From Dromiciops gliroides (lineage: Eukaryota; Chordata; Mammalia; Microbiotheria; Microbiotheriidae): 64,000 bases of DNA. The stretch is from the NCBI RefSeq assembly GCF_019393635.1, contig NC_057863.1, forward strand, positions 639,182,306 to 639,246,305, in the 5' to 3' direction. The position numbers and the translations under genes were made by a program. Below are positions 56,635-64,000 of this stretch, piece after piece (position 1 is the stretch's first letter; each line of letters opens with the position of its first letter). The notes under the pieces were generated by a model that saw nothing but the letters and a program-made list of their open reading frames with translations, was not told where the DNA came from and did no database searches.

Positions 56635-56781
56635 TGGGGGGAGGGAGCAGGGCAATGAGGGTTAAGTGACTTGCCCAGGGTCACACAGCTAGTAAGTGTC
56701 AAGTGTCTGAGGCCAGATTTGAACTCAGGTCCTCCTGAATCCAGGGCCAGTGCTTTATCTACTGCGCCACCTAGCTGCCCC
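56635..56781 (-). mobile_element. SINE-A, subfamily A1
   Basis: GATGTTTCCTTAATTT before and GATATTTCCTTAATTT after: a 16-bp TSD with one mismatch. Confidence 0.94.
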
Positions 56782-57289
56782 TGATATTTCCTTAATTTGT
56801 AAGAACCTTTTGTAATTCTCAAGAAGAGTAATTTTAAAAATGCTTAACAGAAAATGTGTCTGGAAGTACCCTTGAGCAAACAGAGAGGGCTGTTTGTGTG
56901 TCATCTGTCAGTGTTCTCTCCCTTTCCTATTCTTGGAGCACTTTGACCTCTCATTGGCCCTTTTCACCCCCTACCTTGTATCATACTTATTGGGACACAT
57001 CTCCTCCCTTTCCCCCCTCCCCAATAGAATGTCAGCTCCCTAAGAACAGGCCTGCTTTTCATTTGTCTTTATGTCCTCATGGGGCAGGGGCAGGTTTTAT
57101 TTGTGTGTCCTCAGTGGTGGTCTCAATGGTTTACACATACCTGTTCTATCTGTGATCTCATCATTGTGGGTCTCTTTTAAACATCTGTCCCCCGGCTGCT
57201 GCTCTCACCTAAGTCTTTCCCTCATGCCTGAGGATACCAAGGGAGCACACAGTTTGCCCTTCTCCCTCACCCTTTTTAAATTAAAAAAA

Positions 57290-57432
57290 TTTTTTTTTAG
57301 TGAGGCAGTTGGGGTTAAGTGACTTGCCCAGGGTCACACAGCTAGTAAGTGTTAGCGTCTGAGGCTGGATTTGAATTCAGGTCCTCCTGACTCCAGGGCC
57401 GGTGCTCTATCCACTGCGCCACCTAGCTGCCC
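57290..57432 (-). mobile_element. SINE-A, subfamily A2
   Basis: CCCTTCTCCCTCAC on both sides. Confidence 0.93.
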
Positions 57433-57604
57433 CCTTCTCCCTCACTCTTGCCATATTTTTCACTTATGGGTTTATTTGGGTTTTTTTTACATCTTTTAAT
57501 CTTGTCCTCTTTCCTAATTCATTATTTGTAATGTGTTACGGTATGTTCATTCTCAGCACGTACCTCTCCATCCTCCATTTTCTATTCTTCTGAAGCATTG
57601 TTCG

Positions 57605-59600
57605 ATGATTGAACCATATAGTTCCAGTTGAATGTTGCTGTTGAAAAGACAGACCTTTCCTTGGGTCAGTAAAAGAATTTTGCAGTTTTCCAAAGATAAT
57701 TCAGCCTTCTTTTCTCTCCCTGTTTAGTTCTGAGCACAATTTATTTTCCATTTGTAGTGTCTATCCAAGACATATCTTCTGATGGATGAATTTTATAGGT
57801 TTTCCCATCTAATAGCATATCATAGTCTGGATAATAGGCATTTTTCATCTCCCTTGTTTTTCTTGTGTGGTTGGTCAGGCTAGGTTCTTTCAAATGGTCA
57901 TACATATCACCCAGAAGACTCCCAATTGCTCTGAAGCTCAATGTAACCAGCTAAGTACCATCTACAAACAGCGCTATCTTGAGGACATCACCATCTATAT
58001 GAAATTCCTCTTCAACCTGGGACTCTGTTGCATTTTAGTCATTGATAAGTGGCCAACAGAATCTTCAGACGAGTTCGTCCCTAGAGTTATAGTCTTCTGG
58101 GAATCATATCTCAGTTTGAGGGATGTCTGGGAAACACCTTGTTGGTATTTTGCTCTGTAGAATCATGTGCCCTTTACTCTAACATCTTTTTATGGTAGCT
58201 AGGCAAACATAGGCAGCAAGGTGGCACAGTGGATAGAGTTTGGGGCCTGAGTTCAGATCCTGCCTCAGACACTTACTGCCTTTGTAACCCTGGGCAAGTC
58301 ACTTAAATCCTCTTTGCCTCAGTGTCCTCATCTGTTTAAAAAAAAAAATGAGCAAGAGAAGGAAATGGCAACCATTCAGTATCTTTGATGAGAAAACCCC
58401 AAATGAGGTCACCGAGAGTTGTTAACAACCCAGCAACAACAATTACAACTTTACAACTATAAAAAAGAATGAAGAGATTTATACAACCTGAGGCAGGGGG
58501 AATAGGGAAAGCTGAGAAAACAGCAAACAAAATTACTGCAACAACATAAATGGAAAGAAGACAAAGCAATGCAGTCAGTGACAAAGAATAAGCCTGGCCC
58601 TGCTTCTTCCCCCTCCCCTGCCCCACTTGAGTCACAGCTGTTGTATTAAAGAAGAATTTGTTACAGAATGGCTCCCTGGGGAGGGGGGGAAGGATTCTGG
58701 GAGAAATTTTGGTGATATTTTTAAAAGATGTAAAAATGTTCTTAAAATTACTCAAGAACTATCATTCTCTAAAATTTCAATTTTGCTCTGTGTGATGTTA
58801 TTTGGAGCTTGCATATCTAGCACTTTTGGGTTCTTTTCTCAGAGTATTCATGATAAAAGGAGTTGAAGCGTCTGTGTGGTCTGTAAGTTTTGGGCTTCTC
58901 TCATTCCTTTCTCCTGAATCATGTTTTCCAATTTTTTTTTTATTGTTTTTGTCTAATGTTGCATTGAAGTAATTGAGAATCAAAGTTTACTTTGATTTAA
59001 TGTGATGGGTCTTATTGAGTTCTTCATAGAATTTCTCTACCTTTTTATCCTCTACAGGAGGTGTTGGTGTATATGTATTTCATGGTGGGGTTTTCCCTTC
59101 ACAAATACTTACCATGATCATTGAAGCTGAGAATGGCCAAATACCTATGAAATAATTTGTTGTTTTATTTTCCTTTCCAAAAAGAGCCCATGAACACTCC
59201 TTCCATTTAACTGTGTCTTCCTTCTGTCTTCTCATTTTATTTCTAGCAAGAATGTCATGCTTGCTAGTCCTCGGTACTGTGTTTACTCCTTGGTTGCTGA
59301 ATAAAGATCTCACATTTAAATAGTAACCAACCACAATTCCAGACATGAATCATGGTTGTCCATAGAGAGGTGATGGATTCAGTACAAATTGAGGCTTTTT
59401 TTTTTTTTTTTGGACAGGGTCAGTGCAGGAATTTGTTTTGCTTGACATGTTTGTAAGAGGGAAAAAATGCCAGTAGTTAAAAGTTTGGGGATGATCTAAA
59501 AGCTGGTATTCAGTACACTCTGCCACTGTCATTGCCACAATGGTTGGCAACTCCATAGGACTGAGGGTGATTTTGTATTTTTTGTTCAATGCATTGTTGT
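57605..59600 (-). mobile_element. RTE-type LINE, minus strand, decayed
   Basis: Reading right to left: endonuclease-type segments LNVRSLFSNQ and RRQKEDTVKWKE (59080-59346), then KKIGKHDSGERNERSPKL (about 58880-58925), which fits the GDFNA...G..G.GERNERG block of RTE endonucleases. After a nested SINE-B come reverse-transcriptase remnants: LKIALFVDGTQL (a broken FADD box, near 57960-57990), TRKTREMKNA, then LSLENCKILL and LFNSNIQLELYGS (about 57605-57700), matching the RTE thumb region LFNSNVLPALLYGSETW-type block. Stops and indels make it inactive. Confidence 0.75.
58208..58440 (+). mobile_element. SINE-B nested in the RTE LINE
   Basis: Head GGCAGCAAGGTGGCACAGTG; end CCCAGCAACAAC. Opposite orientation to its host. 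Confidence 0.82.
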
Positions 59601-59622
59601 AGGAGAAGAATTCTTAACCGAG

Positions 59623-59716
59623 GGGTATTCCTAGCTTCCGAGCTTTGTGATACCATGAGCTATGGTTCCTCTGCCCCGATTAAAGACCTTATTTTCTCCT
59701 AAAAAAAAAAACAAAA
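59623..59716 (+). pseudogene. Very short polyadenylated retrocopy
   Basis: About 80 bases plus an A-tail, flanked by a 17-bp TSD with one mismatch (AAGAATTCTTAACCGAG at 59606-59622; AAGAATTCTTGACCGAG at 59717-59733). ATTAAA at about 59680 precedes the tail by roughly 20 bases, so it looks like the last part of an mRNA. Source unknown. Confidence 0.7.
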
Positions 59717-59779
59717 AAGAATTCTTGACCGAGTGGCCAGCCAGCTGGTGCTACACTGTCTATACCTACCTGGGCTGGT

Positions 59780-61000
59780 GAGCAAATCACTAAGCATTTA
59801 TTCCATAACCTACCATGCGCTTGGGCTCTCTTTTCTTAGTACTGGGGCTGCCAACCTAAAAGCAGGATGGTCCCTTTTCTTGTGAGCCTTGTTCTGCTGT
59901 GGAGAGACATGTTGACAGATGCCCCAATGCACAGTAATTGGGTTTGGAGGGGGGGGCCCTCATGACCCAAGGTGATTCTGGAAAGGTCTCTGGGAGGAGG
60001 TGGTACTTGGGGAAGGGGCTTGGATTTCCAAGAGGCAGAGGTGGGGAGAGAGAACATCCCAGGCATGGGAGATAGTCTGTGCAAATACAGAGGAGCAGGA
60101 GATTTGGAATATGGTGCATAGGGAACAGCCATTAGGCCAGATAGTTTAGAAAATAGGATGTGTAAGGGTAAAAACTTGATTAATCAACCTGGAAAAGTGA
60201 GCTGTTCCCTGATCAGGAAGGGCCTTTTCCAGCAGAGGGGGTTGGTCTTTATTCCCTCCTAGGGATAGGGGGAGGCTTTGCCGCTTCTAAGGCAGGAAAA
60301 TGACACAGTTAGTCCTGGGCTTTAGCAGTGGTCCTTTGGTAGCTGGGGGAAGCCTAACACTGGACAGGGGAGTGACCACTTGGTAAGCTATTGGTCTTGG
60401 CTAGAAGCTGGAGGGCCAACTGGCTCCCTGAAAGCTGGGAATGGTGTTTATATTTTTTTAATACAAAAACTTTATTTAAAAATGGAAAAAACCCTCTTTA
60501 GCTGGGGTTGCAGTCTTACCAACGCCTGGGCTAGTCCATTCGGGAGGCAGCAAGAGCCTGCTGTGGTGTGGTTGTGGTATAAGTAGAGAAAAGAGCATGC
60601 ATCCCAGGGATTGTGGAGATGGAATCAGCAAGGCCCAGCAATTGAGAAGACCAAATGGAATAGTGGGATTGGGGGGGAGGGGTGCAGAGGAAGAAGGTGA
60701 CAAAGGTGACTCCAAGGAAGTCATGGTGTCCTCAACAGGAGTCAGGGCATTGGGAAGAGAGGCAAGTTGGAGCAAGTTGAGTTTGTAATGCTTCTGGGAC
60801 ATCGGAGTGGAAAAGCCAAGCAGGCCCATGGAGATAGAGAGCCCAGATCCCTGAAAGGGGGTTGGGAGAACCTTGAGAAGCAGGGTTGGAAAACCCAGGA
60901 AGGAGGAGGAGGGGCGGTCAGCAAGGGGTGAGGCGTCCGGAGTCAGTGGAGGTTGGTGGCCTTGGCCAGGACAGTTTCTCAAGGGGCTGAGAAGTGAGTG
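59780..61000 (+). repeat. Ancient interspersed repeat, long copy
   Basis: GAAAGGTCTCTGGGAGGAGG near 59978; CTTTGGTAGCTGGGGG near 60334; TCATGGTGTCCTCAACAGGA near 60720. The minus-strand 205-residue frame at 60476-61093 is its antisense. Confidence 0.6.
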
Positions 61001-61009
61001 GGAGCCAAG

Positions 61010-61480
61010 CATGTTCCTTAAGATAGAAAAAGTCCCATTACACCAAAATGTATGTAGAAACACATAATTGGAAACAAAGTAGACGCCAATCATTTGGGGA
61101 ATGTAGAAATGAATCGTGGGACAGGGATATAATGGAATGTTATTTCACTGTAAGAAATCAACTCTGAGGACTACATAGAACCAGGGCAAGACTTGTAGGT
61201 GATGTGAGCAGACCCATGAGCACAGTGTACACAGTGAGTGCAGAAATGGAAAGAACAGCCCTCTACCAGCACATATCTGGCCCTAAAGAAGGCAGAAGAA
61301 ATGGGCATCATGCCAAGCAGGCCCTGTCAGACTCAGCTGGTGGGCTGCTTAGCTTCCAGGAGCTGATTTCCCCCCCTTTTTCTTTGTTACAAGGGATGGA
61401 TTCCTAGGGAGGGAGGGAAGAATACTTAGAAATGGAAGAAATGTTAATTTAGTACATTTAGAAATGTAAAAACCAATAAA
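61010..61480 (+). mobile_element. Old L1 3' end
   Basis: GGGATATAATGGAATGTTAT then ACTGTAAGAAATC, as at 18450-18490; ends in AATAAA-type sequence. Confidence 0.6.
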
Positions 61481-61483
61481 CCT

Positions 61484-61628
61484 AGGGGCAGCCAGGTGGC
61501 ACAGTGGCTAAAGCACTGGCCCTGGATTCAGGAGGACCTGAGTTCAAATCCGGCCTCAGACACTTGACACTTACTAGCTGTGTGACCCTGGGCAAGTCAC
61601 CTAACCCTCATTGCCCCACCAAAAAAAA
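61484..61628 (+). mobile_element. SINE-A, subfamily A1
   Basis: Head GGGGCAGCCAGGTGGCACAG; inserted at the end of the old L1. Confidence 0.93.
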
Positions 61629-61639
61629 TAAATATGAAC

Positions 61640-62330
61640 TAAATCCTGCCCTTATCCTTGGGAGTGGAAGGAGGGGAGAATGGGAAGGGGGGTAGGTTGG
61701 GGTGGGGGAGCCTGTAGAAGGGGAAATGTGAGAAACTGCACTACCATGAATGCAGACAACTTTTCTGGGACTTTGGTTGTGAAAGGGATGAGGGTTCAGC
61801 ATGTGGGTCAATGCAAACTTGGAGGAAAGTCTCTAGTGGAGTCCCCCAGGTCTCTCTTTGCCCTGGGTAATAGCTGACGTTTTAGCAACTAGGGAAGGTT
61901 TTTTAAGGATGGGGAATGTTTGTAGGCTGCACGAAAGGAGCCAGTCCTAGGCAGAGACTGTTTCTAAGACCATTCTTGAAGCCCTTCCAGCATGGTAAAA
62001 GCTGCCAGAACTTGTACCCTCTTGGCAGGCTTTCCTTTACACCATGGTGAGGTTTGTGGTTTTCATATAGATCCGCATTTGATAAATGTTGATTGAATTT
62101 TAACTTGACCTGAGATCATCTACTCTGATCTATACCAGAATTGTAGTCCCTTCACCCAAATATGTATGTTCTTAAAAGCAATAAGGGCTTCTTGATTTAT
62201 GAAAGTGAGTGATAATTAGATTTATAGCTCCTCTTAATGCATTGGAAATGTTATACTATATCCCAAATCTTCATTACATAGCCTTGATTTGTCTCAACAA
62301 ATAAAATTGTTTTTAATTTTGTTTAAGATT
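61640..62330. other. Intron 1, unassigned
   Basis: No repeat or exon recognised; 62505-62770, after the next SINE, is likewise unassigned. Confidence 0.45.
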
Positions 62331-62337
62331 TCCAGTG

Positions 62338-62500
62338 TGGGGGCGGCTAGGTGGCGCAGTGGATAGAGCACCGGCCCTGGAGTCAGGAGGACCTGAGTTC
62401 AAATCTGGCCTCAGACACTTAACACTTACTAGCTGTGTGACCCTAGGCAAGTCACTTAACCCCAATTGCCTCACCAAAAACAAAACGAAACAAAACAAAA
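62338..62500 (+). mobile_element. SINE-A (A2), 280 bases before NADK exon 2
   Basis: AAGATTTCCAGTGT before and AAGATTTACAGTGT after: a TSD with one mismatch. Confidence 0.94.
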
Positions 62501-62782
62501 AGATTTACAGTGTAAAATTTGCATTTGAGCTAATGATGTGGGAGTAGTTAAAAATGAAAAGGAGAAAAGAAAATCTTATTTCCTTTGTTGCCTTTTTCTG
62601 GCCATTTGCCGGATTTTGGGCTAAATTCAAAGCTATCCTTGAAGGTGTATTGTTCAAACAGGAGTGTAGATCAGAAAGAGCAAAGATAATGAAAGACAGG
62701 TGTATCATAATGACTTAAGTTAACGGATTAATAGAACCTGATGCCTGAGTCCATGGAATTGATCATTTAATTTCTCTTCCAG

Positions 62783-62822
62783 GCGTCAGTGTCTTCCTGA
62801 CGGAAGTTCCCTTTTATCCACT
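62783..62822 (+). other. NADK: NADK exon 2, 5'UTR part
   Basis: Forty bases between the acceptor AG at 62781-62782 and the start codon. There is no stop codon in the NADK frame in this stretch, so the frame runs back to the splice junction and, in phase, into exon 1. Confidence 0.85.
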
Positions 62823-63001
62823 ATGGAGATGGAACAAGAAAAAATCAGTCTGAGCAAAGAGTTGAATCCAGATTCAGCCTCTTTCCGCTGTTCAGCATGT
62901 CACGGAGATGAAGATTGGAGCTATGGGAATCCCATCCGAGGTCGTGCCAAGTCTCGGAGTTTGTCTGCCTCACCCGCCTTGGGGAGCACGAAAGAATTCA
63001 G
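62823..63001 (+). CDS. NADK: NAD kinase, first coding exon (codons 1-59 plus 2 bases)
   Basis: NAD kinase phosphorylates NAD+ to NADP+ using ATP in the cytosol and so supplies the NADPH pool. This exon encodes the N-terminal regulatory tail, not the catalytic fold. It begins MEMEQEK, contains CSACHGDE (residues 23-30), then RGRAKSRSLSASPALGSTKE (39-58), and closes with KEF plus a split Arg codon at TTCAG|GTAAAG. From memory the tail matches human NADK nearly residue for residue after position 23, with the main differences at 8-22. Ser44, Ser46 and Ser48, reported as Akt target sites in human NADK, are all present with their Arg/Lys context. The chosen ATG has A at -3 and G at +4; a second in-frame ATG is codon 3. 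Reading on past the donor gives Arg then TAA, so splicing is required. Its position downstream of a CpG promoter in the same orientation supports an intact gene rather than a retrocopy. Confidence 0.95.
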
Positions 63002-64000
63002 GTAAAGTGCCCGTCCGAGAAGAGAGCCAGCTCTTCATCTGCCTAGGAGTTTTGCATCGTCTGGCTGGTGGGACCAGAACAAATTGCTGAGTTTGGGCAT
63101 TCTAAGAGAATTGGCTCAATGAGACATATGCAGGCCTAGGGACTTAGCCTTTGCAATGTCTCAAAACTGGTGAATATGAGTGGTAGCATCTCACAGAGGT
63201 CCTGTCACATGGGACATTTGCAGTCCCCTCTGGTTCATCAGTAAACAACAGCATGTGAATTCTCTGGGATATCTGAGGATTGGGGTCAGGGTGCCTCATG
63301 GGAATGGGTGTGCATTGATGTGTGACAATCCCAACTTTGCAAACTGTGTACAATGACAACTTTATTGTGGACTTCCTCTTCCCTGCTGTTTCACAGCCGT
63401 AAGCTACTCCCTAGCTATAATGCAGATTAATTTTTTTTTTTGGTGAGGCAGTTGGGGTTAAGTGACTTGCCCAGGGTCACACAGCTAGTAAGTGTTAAGT
63501 GTCTGAGGCCAGATTTGAACTCAGATCCTCCTGAATCCAGGGCCAGTGCTCTATCCACCACGCCACCTAGCTGCCCCAAATGCAGATTAATTTTAATATT
63601 AACTTAAGCAAAATATTTAGGATAACTTCCTGTAAGAAATTGCTTCCCCTTTGGAAAATGTCACTTGGATTATTCCTTATTTGTGTCAGCCATGCCACTG
63701 TACTTCAATTAATGTGGATAATTGGCATTTGACCATAGAAATTAAATTCTAGTATTATGCATAAAACCATAATAACTGTGTTTAACATAATGTTTGTTCA
63801 TTTATTTTGTATCTAATATGGTGGCTTTTTCTCTCTTGGGTTAAATACTCTAAAATTTTTTGGGAAAAGTTGAAGATCATTCAGTTTAAAACATGACATG
63901 CTAACCTTTCTTTACTAACTATAACCCAGGAGTTTTAAAACTTGATTCTTGTCCCCCACTGGTCATTACACAAATCAGTGAACTCTAGTTCCAATTAGAA
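63002..64000 (+). other. NADK: Start of NADK intron 2 (partial)
   Basis: Begins GTAAAG. It contains one minus-strand SINE-A at 63433-63577; the rest is AT-rich sequence in which I recognise no exon. The window ends before the next acceptor. Confidence 0.85.
63433..63577 (-). mobile_element. SINE-A (A2) in NADK intron 2
   Basis: AATGCAGATTAATTTT on both sides. Confidence 0.94.

Larger units (their letters stand above)
34325..62782 (+). other. NADK: NADK intron 1 (28.5 kb)
   Basis: Bounded by GTGAGG at 34325 and a pyrimidine tract with AG (TTTCTCTTCCAG) ending at 62782. Much of it is repeats: minus-strand L1 pieces, three solo LTRs, an RTE LINE, and SINEs in both orientations. The first 400 bases after the donor form a degenerate GT-rich repeat. 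No further coding exon was recognised. Stretches with no repeat I could name include 34830-35740, 39200-40170, 44230-46440, 51060-52090, 54960-55450 and 61640-62330. Confidence 0.85.

Noticed and set aside
60476..61093. 205-residue minus-strand ORF
   Set aside because: Also antisense of the same ancient repeat family (copy at 59780-61000); Pro/Ser/Leu-rich with no domain.

Overview
This is nuclear DNA of a marsupial. The main evidence is a short tRNA-derived SINE (head GGGGCAGCTAGGTGGCGCAG, A-rich tail) present in about 45 copies on both strands. The older layer consists of MAR1/MIR-type CORE-SINEs, L2, L1 and an RTE-type LINE. The short SINE resembles the WSINE1/WALLSI type of Australian marsupials, so an australidelphian (for example a dasyurid, koala or macropod) is my best guess; an American opossum is not excluded. 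There are no operons, rRNAs, tRNA genes or CRISPR arrays. Most open frames in the window are repeat translations.

One protein-coding gene is recognisable: the 5' end of NADK (cytosolic NAD kinase) on the plus strand. A CpG-island promoter lies at about 33.6-34.4 kb. Exon 1 ends at a GT donor at 34325, and a 28.5-kb first intron follows. Exon 2 (62783-63001) carries the start codon and the first 59 codons. The window ends inside intron 2, so the catalytic domain lies downstream. Positions 1-33590 are intergenic. In human the neighbour upstream of NADK is the 3' end of GNB1; I found no GNB1 exon here, only one AATAAA worth testing.

Layout: 0-13 kb, L1 3' ends, SINEs and L2 relics. 14.2-19 kb, a plus-strand L1 containing a retrocopy with target-site duplications, itself containing three SINEs, plus further SINEs. 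19.4-19.9 kb, three SINEs stacked in each other's A-tails. 21-31.6 kb, LTR elements, an inverted pair of related LTRs, and a 500-bp T-poor GA-rich tract. 33.6-34.4 kb, NADK promoter and exon 1. 34.4-62.8 kb, intron 1, with minus-strand L1 fragments (36.9-43.2 and 52.1-54.4 kb), solo LTRs at 37.65, 48.1 and 55.9 kb, and a minus-strand RTE LINE at 57.6-59.6 kb. 62.8-63.0 kb, NADK exon 2.

Short names used below: SINE-A is the short young SINE. Subfamily A1 has GATAAAGC, GGATTCAGG, CTTGACAC and CATTGCCC; A2 has GATAGAGC, GGAGTCAGG, CTTAACAC and CAATTGCCTCA. SINE-B is the longer MAR1-type with CTCATCTGTAAAATGAG and an RTE-like end. TSD is target-site duplication. Boundaries of repeats without a stated TSD are accurate to about 10-20 bases. 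Family names are from memory, without a library search.
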